IMG/VR virus record: IMGVR_UViG_3300046362_000104
Coordinates: 1-23,360 of that record
Length of the DNA stretch: 23,360 nt
Origin: a virus
Reading direction: 5' to 3' (one strand)
Within the stretch, counting starts at the first letter, position 1. The number at the start of each line of letters is the position of its first letter. Shown one piece after another: positions 1 to 7,080 of the stretch. The notes under the pieces were generated by a model. It did not search any database, was not told the DNA's origin, and saw only the letters and a program-made list of their open reading frames with translations. The translations under genes were made by a program, and so were the position numbers.

Positions 1-13
1 TCAGTAAGCCACA

Positions 14-228
14 ACCAGCAAAACCAGTAAACCAGCAATTTCCTTTCCTTTTAAAGGAAAAGAAAAAAAGAAAATAAATATAGAGCCAATAGAAAAGCCA
101 ATAAAAAGCCTGTAAAGGGAACCAGATTTACTGGTTTGCTCGGTTTGCTGGTTTGGAATGTTGCTATGACTGGGTTTGAGGCCGACCAGTAAAAAATAGC
201 TTGCTGGTTGCTGCTGGTTTTTGCTGGT
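14..228. repeat. Cluster of ACCAG(C/T)AA boxes in both orientations
   Basis: Eight perfect copies of the 8-mer ACCAGYAA or its complement TTRCTGGT fall within 215 bases. Forward copies lie at 14-21, 23-30, 31-38 and 185-192; reverse copies at 128-135, 145-152, 201-208 and 221-228, with a near-copy at 211-218. Three forward copies sit at the left end and three reverse-type copies at the right end, giving an overall inverted arrangement. A perfect 8-base inverted repeat (TTTCCTTT, one-base spacer, AAAGGAAA) lies at 44-60 inside the cluster. The first 337 bases hold no convincing gene. The cluster could be a multi-site operator, iterons or transposase end-binding sites; the sequence alone does not decide. 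Confidence 0.6.
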
Positions 229-251
229 TGTGGAGCCGAAATCCCCCATCT

Positions 252-264
252 TTCAGCCTAGAAA
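252..264 (+). promoter_or_regulatory. Copy 1 of the TTCAGCCTAGAA motif, upstream of the first gene
   Basis: TTCAGCCTAGAAA lies 73 bases before the ATG at 338. The same 12-base core recurs at 4689-4700 before the capsid operon and at 18874-18885 before the portal gene, always in the direction of transcription. A possible -10 (TTAGAT, 282-287) follows, at a larger spacing than at the 4689 copy. It may be an activator or late-promoter element. This is inference from position and recurrence only. Confidence 0.3.
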
Positions 265-337
265 GGGGCCGATCGCCTTTGTTAGATTTAAATCCGTTGG
301 ATGAAATCAAAACAAATCGCGCAGGAAGAATAGAAAC

Positions 338-670
338 ATGGCCATCAATCTCGCCCCCGTCCGTCAAGTCGTCGAAATGTTGCGCACAAAAATCCGCAAC
401 CAGTGGGACCAAATTGGCATCCTGCAACGAAGCGTCTACGCCTTGACCGACGAACTTGCCCTCGTCCAAGGCCAACTCGCCACCGCCCTCGCCGACGAAC
501 CCGCGCAGCTCGCCGAAATCGAAGCGCAAAGAATTCGCGCAACGGATGCCGAAGCTTCGCGGGTCGTTGCTGAACAAGCCCTGACAAACTATCAAGCCAC
601 CGCCGAGGCTGAAATCACGGCCCTTGAGCAACAGCTCGCGAGCCTGGTCACTGAAAGCACCGCTGCCTAA
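338..670 (+). CDS. Small coiled-coil protein of unknown function
   Basis: This 110-residue protein is not one I recognise. Almost all of it looks helical: residues 8-60 and 60-105 are rich in Ala, Glu, Gln and Leu with coiled-coil spacing. There is no signal peptide, lipobox or membrane segment. The start at 338 is supported by AGGAAG at 323-328, about 9 bases upstream. The stop codon is followed after three bases by a long hairpin that also ends the next gene and one gene at the far end of the window. With its own possible upstream element and following hairpin, it has the layout of a phage accessory (moron-like) gene, but a structural role cannot be excluded. Confidence 0.65.
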   Translation: MAINLAPVRQVVEMLRTKIRNQWDQIGILQRSVYALTDELALVQGQLATALADEPAQLAEIEAQRIRATDAEASRVVAEQALTNYQATAEAEITALEQQLASLVTESTAA

Positions 671-673
671 TTA

Positions 674-718
674 TTTGCGGGGCGTTTGAGCTGTCAGCCT
701 TCAGAAATGCCCCGCAAA
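674..718. repeat. GC-rich hairpin, copy 1
   Basis: TTTGCGGGGCGTTT (674-687) pairs with AAATGCCCCGCAAA (705-718): a 14-base-pair stem with one G-U pair and a 17-base loop. It starts three bases after the stop of the 338-670 gene. The right arm and flank (705-723) are identical over 19 bases to copy 3 (21989-22007). No good U-tract follows, so it is not a classic intrinsic terminator; processing, stability or protein binding are alternatives. Confidence 0.8.
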
Positions 719-757
719 CTTTGACTAAAAATCTACAAAATCGGCAATCAAAAAAAC

Positions 758-1570
758 ATGCTCACAGCAATTTTCTACAGCGGCCCGATCGCAGGCCCAG
801 GACCCGCAGCGATCGACTACAACCCCCAGCTCCGCAGCATCCTCGATCGCCTCGTCGAAGTCATCGGCGGCATTGAAGGCCACGAAGCCGCGACGGGTGA
901 ACGGCACTCTGAACTCAAGGAAAAACTGACCAACCTCTTTGATGTGGGCAGTGCGATTGCAACCTTAGCGGCTGCGTCCGCCGCCACCCAAGAACAAATC
1001 AAAGGCATCATCCAGCAGATTGCAGGGGCAATGCCGGAAGTCGTCACCGCGATCGACGGCTTCAAAAATGCGTCCCTGGATGCAATCACCCTCATGGGAG
1101 ATTTAATCCAGCGCGAATTTGACCAGACCCAAGCGGCTCTGGCAACCTTGGACGCAACCGTCACCAGTGCAGCGCAACTCAAAACCCGCGCAGTGTTTGA
1201 GCAGCGTGAATGGATTGACGCGACGGATAATCCCATGCGAGCTATTGTCCCCATGGGCGCGATCGAAATCTCAGGCTATCCCCTGAACAAGACATCGGCC
1301 TTTGTCGTCAACGGCAAAGAGTATGCCTCGGGCGAGCAATATCTCCACGAAGCGACGACGGTGGGCAACACCGCTCTGACCTACGGAGAGAAGACCTTTG
1401 AGATTCCTGCGGGCTGCATGTTCCAGGTCTCCTACAAATCGATCGTAGACATCGGCCCGATCACCGTCCTAAATGGCAGCGGTCAACCGATCGTCCCCCC
1501 ATTCGTAGATCCTTTGGATCAGGTGATTGAAATCCCACCTGAAGTCGCACCCGAGATCGCCGGAAGCTAA
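758..1570 (+). CDS. Accessory protein with helical N-terminus and beta-rich C-terminus, function unknown
   Basis: The 270-residue product is not a family I recognise. Residues 20-150 are predominantly helical and coiled-coil-like (Ala/Gln/Glu/Leu-rich). Residues 160-270 look beta-rich, with short Gly/Thr/Val/Ile strands and a Pro-rich tail. A helical shaft plus beta head would suit a virion appendage or fibre-like protein, but this is inference. No Shine-Dalgarno is evident before the ATG at 758. The gene lies between hairpin copies 1 and 2 and converges on the terminase operon, from which a bidirectional terminator separates it. No signal peptide or membrane segment is seen. Confidence 0.65.
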   Translation: MLTAIFYSGPIAGPGPAAIDYNPQLRSILDRLVEVIGGIEGHEAATGERHSELKEKLTNLFDVGSAIATLAAASAATQEQIKGIIQQIAGAMPEVVTAIDGFKNASLDAITLMGDLIQREFDQTQAALATLDATVTSAAQLKTRAVFEQREWIDATDNPMRAIVPMGAIEISGYPLNKTSAFVVNGKEYASGEQYLHEATTVGNTALTYGEKTFEIPAGCMFQVSYKSIVDIGPITVLNGSGQPIVPPFVDPLDQVIEIPPEVAPEIAGS

Positions 1571-1573
1571 AAT

Positions 1574-1619
1574 TTTGCGGGGCATTTTGCACTACAACAC
1601 CCGCAAAATCCCCCGCAAA
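1574..1619. repeat. GC-rich hairpin, copy 2
   Basis: TTTGCGGGGCATTTTGC (1574-1590) pairs with the segment at 1603-1619 over 17 positions with a single C-C mismatch (1583/1610); the loop is 12 bases. It begins three bases after the stop of the 758-1570 gene. The first 19 bases (1574-1592) are identical to copy 3 at 21958-21976. The bidirectional terminator at 1629 follows directly. Confidence 0.8.
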
Positions 1620-1628
1620 TAACTCTAA

Positions 1629-1654
1629 AAAAGGCACCTCTCGGGGTGCCTTTT
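1629..1654. terminator. Bidirectional intrinsic terminator between convergent genes
   Basis: AAAAGGCACC pairs with GGTGCCTTTT around a six-base loop. A GC-rich stem flanked by an A-run on one side and a T-run on the other is the standard form of a rho-independent terminator working on both strands. It lies between the plus-strand gene ending at 1570 and the minus-strand terminase gene ending at 1662, exactly where it is needed. Confidence 0.9.
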
Positions 1655-1661
1655 CGCATCT

Positions 1662-2990
1662 CTACCAGCCCGCAAAATCCAGCATCTCCTCACTCGCAAA
1701 ATCAATCGAACTCTCTCCCACCGTCGTAATCCCAGCCCAATCGATCGCCTCATCCCCCGCCGCCATGATGGCCAAGAACAAAGCCCAAGTCCGATCGGCG
1801 TGACCATTGGAGTCTCGATCGGCATCAAAGCGCGGCGTGCCCACAGCGGACACAGACTTTTTCAGCTTATGCAAATCGTCCCGCAGTTCTGGCAGCGGCG
1901 GAATCCGAAGGCCCCGCGTCTCAAATCGGCGCTTCCCTTCCGTCGCCAAAGCCAACTTATTCGCCGAGCCAAAAATAACCCCCTCCACCATCGACCCATA
2001 CTTTTTCTGTGCCCGCTCCACCACCATCTCACCCATGCCCGACTGGTCAAAGCAAGCGCGTTCAATCCGGTATCGCCCCCATAACCGAGCGACGATCGCC
2101 TCTTGTTCCTCAAACGAAATCCGCCGCTCCACCACCAGCTCCCGCACCCACAAAACATCGCCCACCCGCTCGACGACGATCGCAACCCAAAGGTCATTCC
2201 GCCGAGCAATATCCACCCCCAAATAACAGGGATAGCCCGCATATTCAGACGGCTTCCCAGCATCCTGATCCTCACAACTTGCAATCAGCTCAAAGCCAAG
2301 CCAAGCCGACGCTTCATCCAACCACTGCAACTCGAATTCTTGCGCCCAGGCATCCTCATCCGCTAAGGCCGATCGCAACTCCACCACATCTCGATCCAAA
2401 CCCTGCGCCACCGCCTGATGAATATCGACTTGATGCTTTGACCAAGTGCCGTCGTTCGATTGCATCAGGTCATAGAACTTGTTCGCCTTCCCATTGGGTG
2501 TGGACGTAATCCGCAGGTCAAACCCGCGCGAGACGATCGGGAACATCGCTTTCCAGATCTCGCGGCTGTCATGGTGAAACGCAAATTCATCTAGGAATAC
2601 GTTCGCCGAAAACCCGCGAGCCGTATCAGGATTTGCAGGCAGCGCGGTGATGCGTGACCCATTGGGGAGCTGCGCTTCGAGCGCCTTGTATTTGCCCTCC
2701 CACTCGTACTCGATCGTCTCGAACGCCGCCTCATAAATCTTGAGATGACGCTTCACCCCTTCATTCAAAGCCTCATAAGCCTGCCGCTCCCCCCGGCTAA
2801 GAATGACCCACCGATCGCGACCACCTTGCGACTCTGCAAACAAACAACGCTGCACAATCTCCAGCGTCGTCGTCCAGGTCTTCCCGGTCTGACGCGCGAA
2901 CATGCCGATTTTGAACCGCGACTGATCACGGAGCCAAGCCCGCTGATAGTCATAGAGTTCGATCGCGGGCTTTGATTTTTTAGAGACCAT
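1662..2990 (-). CDS. terL: Phage terminase large subunit (Mu gp28-like)
   Basis: The 442-residue protein is the ATPase and nuclease motor that drives DNA into the prohead and cuts it. The N-terminal ATPase has a Walker A motif RQTGKT (33-38), a Walker B VFLDE (131-135) and a coupling motif STPNG (163-167). The C-terminal RNase H-like nuclease shows acidic residues at the expected places: D260 (GVDIAR), D315 (FDQSG) and D399 (HADR). Length and motifs fit the Mu gp28-type large terminase. It is the last gene of the minus-strand operon; its ATG overlaps the end of terS by 11 bases. It is transcribed opposite to the capsid operon, unlike Mu, where packaging and head genes are collinear. Confidence 0.93.
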   Translation of the reverse strand: MVSKKSKPAIELYDYQRAWLRDQSRFKIGMFARQTGKTWTTTLEIVQRCLFAESQGGRDRWVILSRGERQAYEALNEGVKRHLKIYEAAFETIEYEWEGKYKALEAQLPNGSRITALPANPDTARGFSANVFLDEFAFHHDSREIWKAMFPIVSRGFDLRITSTPNGKANKFYDLMQSNDGTWSKHQVDIHQAVAQGLDRDVVELRSALADEDAWAQEFELQWLDEASAWLGFELIASCEDQDAGKPSEYAGYPCYLGVDIARRNDLWVAIVVERVGDVLWVRELVVERRISFEEQEAIVARLWGRYRIERACFDQSGMGEMVVERAQKKYGSMVEGVIFGSANKLALATEGKRRFETRGLRIPPLPELRDDLHKLKKSVSAVGTPRFDADRDSNGHADRTWALFLAIMAAGDEAIDWAGITTVGESSIDFASEEMLDFAGW

Positions 2991-3411
2991 AGATTGCCGC
3001 CGTCACTTGCTTGAGTCGCTCTGGGTCAAGCGATCGTGCCTGCCTCACATCTACCAATTCAATCTCAGGTGCTGTCATATCCAACACCTTAAAAGCCACC
3101 TGAGCCACGACGTTTGCGGGAGTATCAGGGCTAGTCAATAAGGTTTCGATCGCGGCCACCGCTTTAATATTCAACGTCCGTAATTGCCGAATCGAATCCT
3201 CACGAGATTCACTAATCCGCTTGTCTAGCTCAGCAACAAACGCCGGAGATTTAAGCCAGCGTTGCAGCGTCGTTGTCCCCACTCCGACGCGCTCCACCAC
3301 AACCACCTGCTTTTCACCCATCGAAAGCATTCCGATCGCCTGCAATTGCAAGGGTTGTAGTCGGGATTTGCTGCGGGTTGTTTTGGGTTGTTTTGGGTTC
3401 TTTCTAGCCAC
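2980..3411 (-). CDS. terS: Phage terminase small subunit
   Basis: This 143-residue protein probably recognises phage DNA and loads TerL. The N-terminus is Lys/Arg-rich. Residues about 30-60 (GEKQ...VGVGTTTLQRWL) form a helix-turn-helix of the kind seen in small terminases, where the second helix follows a short VGxxTTTLxRW-like turn. A helical segment (65-115) would serve oligomerisation and the C-terminal part would contact TerL. It overlaps terL by 11 bases and the upstream FHA gene by 8 bases, so translation is probably coupled. Position directly before terL is the strongest argument; an unrelated HTH regulator is less likely. Confidence 0.78.
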   Translation of the reverse strand: MARKNPKQPKTTRSKSRLQPLQLQAIGMLSMGEKQVVVVERVGVGTTTLQRWLKSPAFVAELDKRISESREDSIRQLRTLNIKAVAAIETLLTSPDTPANVVAQVAFKVLDMTAPEIELVDVRQARSLDPERLKQVTAAIYGL

Positions 3412-4234
3412 TAATCTCCCTCAACGTCGGCACCCGAGACCGATCGTCCCCCCTATCACCGGGGCGCATATAAACCAAACCTGCGACGCTCGCCACCATG
3501 CCCGCAATATTGGCAATCTTACCGACCTCCTCCTGTGCCTTGGTCGCATTCCACCCGCATACCGAAAGCATGGTGATCGCGAGGCCGATCGTCAGATACT
3601 TCAGATGTTCATGATGGACTCGGAGCCTGTCCTCCTGCTGCTGGTCTCTGGCATCAGCCAGCGAGATCGCCGCCCGGACTTCCTGACCCAGCGACTTAAA
3701 CCCCTCAGCCATATCAGCCCGAAGTTCAGCCCGCATATCCCCGATCGAATCAATTCGGCTATTCATTTGAATCATGTCTTCACGCTGAAGGTTCAGCTCC
3801 TGTTGGATTAGCTCTAGGTCTCGCCGTAGCAAAGCGATCGCCTCAAGCTCAAATCCTTGAGTAGGAGGTTCCTCGCCCCCTAACTGTAATCTTGCCTTGC
3901 TCGAAAGCTCAGCTTTGTAACCATCTCCAAAGAAAAGGTCAATTTCCATATCGTTCCCAAAGGTTAGCGGCTCCCGAATTCTCTCACCTAAAAACCAAAC
4001 ACCACTGCCACTGGGCTTGCCTTTCTGGCCATCAACAACCAACCAAGAATCATTCGATTTAATCAACGTTGCCTGCACCCGCGAGCAAGTTTGAACCCCC
4101 CGACCAATCTTGTAATCCGTCTCAGAAGACCGTCCAAATGTTACGCAATCTCGACTTGTCAAATCAATTTGTCGGATCTTTAAAAGAGTGCCGTCTTTGA
4201 ATTCTTTAAGCAATACATTGTCTTCAAGCAACAT
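3404..4234 (-). CDS. FHA-domain protein with coiled coil and C-terminal hydrophobic segments
   Basis: This 276-residue protein has an N-terminal forkhead-associated domain (about 30-105), a fold that binds phosphothreonine peptides. Visible signatures are FGRS with G34-R35, SRVQ (51-54; canonical SRxH with His replaced by Gln) and SGSGVWFLGERI (75-86; matching the S-x-N-G-T-x-x-N-G-x-x-I pattern with Asn replaced by Ser). Residues 130-205 form a coiled coil and two hydrophobic stretches (213-227 and 240-256) could be membrane segments. It sits second in the terminase operon, overlapping the Mor-like gene by 11 bases and terS by 8. No phage morphogenesis role is known to me for such a protein. 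It could read host Ser/Thr-kinase signals, which are plentiful in cyanobacteria. Confidence 0.75.
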   Translation of the reverse strand: MLLEDNVLLKEFKDGTLLKIRQIDLTSRDCVTFGRSSETDYKIGRGVQTCSRVQATLIKSNDSWLVVDGQKGKPSGSGVWFLGERIREPLTFGNDMEIDLFFGDGYKAELSSKARLQLGGEEPPTQGFELEAIALLRRDLELIQQELNLQREDMIQMNSRIDSIGDMRAELRADMAEGFKSLGQEVRAAISLADARDQQQEDRLRVHHEHLKYLTIGLAITMLSVCGWNATKAQEEVGKIANIAGMVASVAGLVYMRPGDRGDDRSRVPTLREISG

Positions 4235-4595
4235 TGGCTTCTCGCATTAATTTGATGTGTCGATGAATAGAAAAAACTTGCCGTTCTGTCAACCCGAACT
4301 CAAGCGCGGTATGACGGCAAGAATAGAGCATCAAATGTTCACGAATTGCCCGATTCCGATCGCGCAATGCTGCTGGGCTATCTCTTCTACAGCTTCGTTT
4401 AAGATTGGGAATATCAACCGTTTCACCACCGTATAACTGCTGAAGTTTTTTAGTTAGTTCAACGCCAATCAGTAAATGTAACGAGTTTAGAGTTTGAGAA
4501 TCTCGCCGTCCGATCGGCACATAAAGGCGGGTTCCTCCGTATTTTCCCGCAAGCTTTTCAAGCGGTTCTTGCCCTATTAAGTCCTGTAGAAACAT
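4224..4595 (-). CDS. Mor/C-like transcription activator
   Basis: The 123-residue protein resembles the Mor/C family that switches on middle and late promoters of Mu-like phages. It contains two GG-x-x-x-x-(V/I)-P stretches (20-27 and 56-63) like the GG...IYIP element of the Mor dimerisation region. A C-terminal helix-turn-helix follows (about 92-115: HTALEFGLTERQVFSIHRHI), close to the ELAxxYGLSxxxVxxI pattern of the family. It is the first gene of the minus-strand operon and faces the capsid operon across a 156-base AT-rich region, a natural place for an activator acting on both sides. No clear Shine-Dalgarno precedes the ATG. A generic HTH regulator is the alternative. Confidence 0.75.
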   Translation of the reverse strand: MFLQDLIGQEPLEKLAGKYGGTRLYVPIGRRDSQTLNSLHLLIGVELTKKLQQLYGGETVDIPNLKRSCRRDSPAALRDRNRAIREHLMLYSCRHTALEFGLTERQVFSIHRHIKLMREANVA

Positions 4596-4751
4596 GGCTT
4601 TTTTGTGAGTTGAATTGAGGGCTTTTTGTCTTATCTAAAATCTTAATATTTAATTAATCTTTTGAGTGTAGAGATTTGATTAAATTCCTTCAGCCTAGAA
4701 ACATTTTATACTAGCAATTACTGTGTCAATGCTGATGCAGGGCACGATCGT
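4596..4751. promoter_or_regulatory. Divergent regulatory region between the Mor-terminase and capsid operons
   Basis: This 156-base AT-rich gap lies between the start of the minus-strand operon and the ATG of the protease gene. On the plus strand TATACT (4707-4712) is a good -10 without a matching -35 at the usual distance. The recurring motif TTCAGCCTAGAAA (4689-4701) and the short dyad ATTTGATTAAAT (4674-4685) lie upstream. Mor/C-activated promoters typically lack a good -35, so this would suit an activator-dependent late promoter. On the minus strand only weak -10-like hexamers are seen. Confidence 0.5.
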
Positions 4752-5696
4752 ATGACAAGACTCGTAGAAATATTTCGTCAGGGAACGCACATTGATAGTG
4801 CGGGTGTGTCCCGTGAATTTACGGATGAGGCATTGCAGCAGATCCAATCGTCCTACAATCCCGAAAAACATTCCGCCCCATTCCTGGTCAATCACGACGA
4901 ATCCAAACCCAATCGGGGTCTTGTCGATCGGTTGGTCAAGATTGGTCAATCCCTCTACGCCGCTGCAAAAAACGTAGACACAGAATTCCAGGCACAGATT
5001 AACGATCGTCGCCTCCCAGCCCTATCCGCCGCTCTCTATGCCCCCAATGACCCCCGCAATCCCAATCCGGGAAAGTGGGGCCTTCGCCATGTCGCAGCGG
5101 TGCAAATCCCAGCGGTCAAGGGCATGGCTCCGCCTCAGTTTGCGGATGGAGGCGAGCTGCTCGCGATCGAATTCGCGGAGCTGACCGTTCGCGATGAAGA
5201 AGCGCCAACGATCGAAGTCGAAGCGGAAGCGATCGACGAACCACTAGAACAAAAGGAACCACCCATGACTGAAGAAGAATTGAAAGCCCTTAGAAAAATG
5301 CTGGACGAACGATCGGCGGAGCTAGACAAAAAATCCGCCGTCCTGGACGCAGCAGACTTCAACAACTTCGCCGAGGGCTTGCTCAAGGAAGGCCGGGTCT
5401 TTGATGCCAAACTCGCAGCAGCGATCGCCGTCACGCTTCCCAGTGAAGCCGACAGTACGATCGCCTTCGGGGAAAAGGGCGACCCATTGCAAAGCCGATC
5501 GGCCTTCAAAAAGTTCCTAGAAGCTTTGCCCAAAACGGTCGAGTTTGGGGAGCTGACAGCGGGCGCGGCTCCGGCGAAGTATGACGCCAATGCGATCGCC
5601 ACAGCCGCCCGTGATTACAAATCTGAGCAGGAATCCAAGGGCAATTCCATCAGCTTCTCTGAAGCGGTGGCCCATGTAGAAAAAGGAGTGAAATAA
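4752..5696 (+). CDS. Prohead maturation protease with scaffold (Mu gpI-like)
   Basis: The 314-residue protein has the layout of the Mu I-type capsid protease. An N-terminal protease domain (about 1-145) shows NHDES with H48 followed by RGLVDRL, LSAALYAP (S92) and LRHVAAVQIPAVKGM around H113; these match conserved blocks of the family, with H48, S92 and possibly H113 as candidate catalytic residues. An acidic linker (145-170) leads to a helical scaffold domain (172-314). The protease would cleave the scaffold and itself during head maturation. AGGGC (4739-4743) is a modest ribosome site before the ATG. It is the first gene of the long plus-strand late operon. Confidence 0.85.
   Translation: MTRLVEIFRQGTHIDSAGVSREFTDEALQQIQSSYNPEKHSAPFLVNHDESKPNRGLVDRLVKIGQSLYAAAKNVDTEFQAQINDRRLPALSAALYAPNDPRNPNPGKWGLRHVAAVQIPAVKGMAPPQFADGGELLAIEFAELTVRDEEAPTIEVEAEAIDEPLEQKEPPMTEEELKALRKMLDERSAELDKKSAVLDAADFNNFAEGLLKEGRVFDAKLAAAIAVTLPSEADSTIAFGEKGDPLQSRSAFKKFLEALPKTVEFGELTAGAAPAKYDANAIATAARDYKSEQESKGNSISFSEAVAHVEKGVK
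5265..5696 (+). CDS. Nested scaffold protein from an internal in-frame start (Mu gpZ-like)
   Basis: An in-frame ATG at codon 172 of the protease gene is preceded by AAGGA (5253-5257) with 7 bases of spacing, a better ribosome site than that of the full-length gene. Translation from here gives a 143-residue helical protein consisting only of the scaffold part. Mu makes its scaffold gpZ in just this way from the 3' end of gene I, and lambda does the same with C/Nu3. The internal site falls exactly at the protease-scaffold boundary, directly after the acidic Pro/Glu-rich linker. Confidence 0.7.
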   Translation: MTEEELKALRKMLDERSAELDKKSAVLDAADFNNFAEGLLKEGRVFDAKLAAAIAVTLPSEADSTIAFGEKGDPLQSRSAFKKFLEALPKTVEFGELTAGAAPAKYDANAIATAARDYKSEQESKGNSISFSEAVAHVEKGVK

Positions 5697-5698
5697 CC

Positions 5699-6100
5699 AT
5701 GACTCAAGCGACAAATACGATCGTTCCGGTCCAGGCCGGATCACAAACGATCGACCCCTACCGAATTGTCCAAACGCAAACGGGTGTAACAGGTGGGCTA
5801 AACACAGTTGAACGAGGCACCGGCGCAACGAGCGGCTTAACCACGTCCTTTGCACTAATTGGGGTCACTGGGGAACTTGGCATTGATGCCTCGACCGTTG
5901 GAGATATGACCGTTGCCGGAATTGGCTATGTCAAAACAAATCAAGCTGGACTCCAGATTGGTGCCCCCATCACCTCAGATGCGATCGGCCAAGGCGTCGC
6001 TGCCATCACAACCGGAAACCGTTACGTCGGCTTTTTGCTAGAGCAAACCAACGTCGTCGGCCAAATCTGCAAAATCCTAGTTAGCCCCGGAATCCTATAA
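5699..6100 (+). CDS. Capsid decoration (cement) protein, DUF2190-like
   Basis: The 133-residue Gly/Thr/Val-rich protein looks entirely beta-stranded. Its central to C-terminal part (GIGYVKTNQAG..IGAPITSDAIGQGVAAITTGNRYVGF) resembles the repeating pattern of DUF2190-type capsid decoration proteins, in which an AG..V..G..L..D..G.A motif precedes a G.A...... strand and a final I..VL strand. It stands between the protease/scaffold and major capsid genes, the usual place for a head decoration protein. GGAG at 5685-5688, inside the end of the previous gene, serves as ribosome site. Confidence 0.7.
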   Translation: MTQATNTIVPVQAGSQTIDPYRIVQTQTGVTGGLNTVERGTGATSGLTTSFALIGVTGELGIDASTVGDMTVAGIGYVKTNQAGLQIGAPITSDAIGQGVAAITTGNRYVGFLLEQTNVVGQICKILVSPGIL

Positions 6101-6103
6101 ACC

Positions 6104-7063
6104 ATGCCTAAACAACCCTTTGTGGTATCGCCGCAGCTAACCGCCGTTGCGATCGCCTACCAAAATCAAAAACTAATTGCAGACTCAATCCTGCCTCCCA
6201 CTCCGGTTCCATCCTCGGAATTTAAGTGGACCCTGTATCCACCCGAAGAAGCCTTCACCGTTCCCGATACGCGAGTATCCCGTCGCGGCTCCGTCAATCA
6301 AATCAGCTTCACAGCCCTGGAACAAACCAGCTCAGTGGACTCCTACGGCCTCGAAGACCCAATCCCCTACTCAGACATCCTGAAGGCGGAAGACGGAAGA
6401 CGAGCGGGCATTAATAACTACAATCCCCAGGCCCATTCGGTCGAGTATCTGAGCAAATTGCTGGACCTCGATCGGGAAATCCGAGTTGCGGGTGCGGTCA
6501 ATAACATCGCCGCCTACGCCACCAATCGCCGGGTCACATTGGCCGGGACATCCCAGTACAGCGACTACGCCAACAGCAACCCGCTATCGGACTTGCTGAA
6601 CCGATTGGATGTGCCGTTAGTCCGTCCTAACGTCCTATGGATGGGCCAAGACGGTTGGCGGATCATCCGTCAGCATCCGCGCATTGTGGAGGCTGTCAAA
6701 AGTACTGGAGCGGGTCTCGGGGCACAGGGCACGATCGTTCGTCAAGCGCTTGCTGAACTCCTAGAGATTGATGAAGTGTTGGTCGGCGAAGGTTGGGTCA
6801 ATACTGCCAAGCGCGGACTTCCAGCCACCATGAACCGTGTCTGGGGTAAAAACGTCGGCATGATTTACCGTGACAAACTCGCAGGCCCGCAAACAGGTCT
6901 AACCTTTGGCTTTACGGCCATGTGGAAGGGCAAGTTTGCAGGCACGATCGAAGACCCAAATATCGGTCTCGAAGGCGGGGTGATCAACCGCGTCGGAATG
7001 AACTGCAAAGAGGTCATCTGTGCCCCTGATGCAGCCTTCTTCATTCAAAATGCATTCGCGTAA
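6104..7063 (+). CDS. Major capsid protein
   Basis: The 319-residue protein is probably the main shell subunit. The N-terminal stretch (9-35: SPQLTAVAIAYQNQKLIADS, then ILPPTPV) and the segment with FTVPDTRVSRRG, FTALEQTSSVDSYGLEDPIP (about 50-90) recall capsid proteins of B3-like transposable siphophages. Later come RPNVLWMGQDGWRIIRQHP (about 175-195) and a C-terminal part ending in a typical beta segment. Position after protease/scaffold and decoration genes and before gp35- and gp36-like genes supports the call. The sequence differs from the classic Mu gpT type. A weak GGAA lies upstream of the start. Confidence 0.85.
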   Translation: MPKQPFVVSPQLTAVAIAYQNQKLIADSILPPTPVPSSEFKWTLYPPEEAFTVPDTRVSRRGSVNQISFTALEQTSSVDSYGLEDPIPYSDILKAEDGRRAGINNYNPQAHSVEYLSKLLDLDREIRVAGAVNNIAAYATNRRVTLAGTSQYSDYANSNPLSDLLNRLDVPLVRPNVLWMGQDGWRIIRQHPRIVEAVKSTGAGLGAQGTIVRQALAELLEIDEVLVGEGWVNTAKRGLPATMNRVWGKNVGMIYRDKLAGPQTGLTFGFTAMWKGKFAGTIEDPNIGLEGGVINRVGMNCKEVICAPDAAFFIQNAFA

Positions 7064-7080
7064 TTTACTAGGAACCAATC

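Noticed and set aside
14-228. CRISPR array
   Set aside because: Repeat units are only 8 bases, in both orientations and unevenly spaced, without spacers of regular size.
1-249. 82-codon minus-strand frame with a hydrophobic C-terminal half
   Set aside because: It is built largely from the ACCAGYAA repeats and an A/T-rich low-complexity run, has no clear ribosome site and matches nothing I recognise; the repeats explain the open frame better.
2009-2509. Proline-rich plus-strand frame inside terL
   Set aside because: It is antisense to a gene with intact Walker and nuclease motifs, and its Pro/His-rich composition is typical of a shadow frame.
3838-4356. Stretch without CGATCG over the FHA domain as a sign of recent transfer
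   Set aside because: Gaps of similar order occur elsewhere, for example in the tape measure gene and near the right edge, so this alone is not evidence.
5160-5500. Repeated CGATCG palindromes as phage operator sites
   Set aside because: They occur in nearly every gene of the window and are best explained as cyanobacterial HIP1-type sites.
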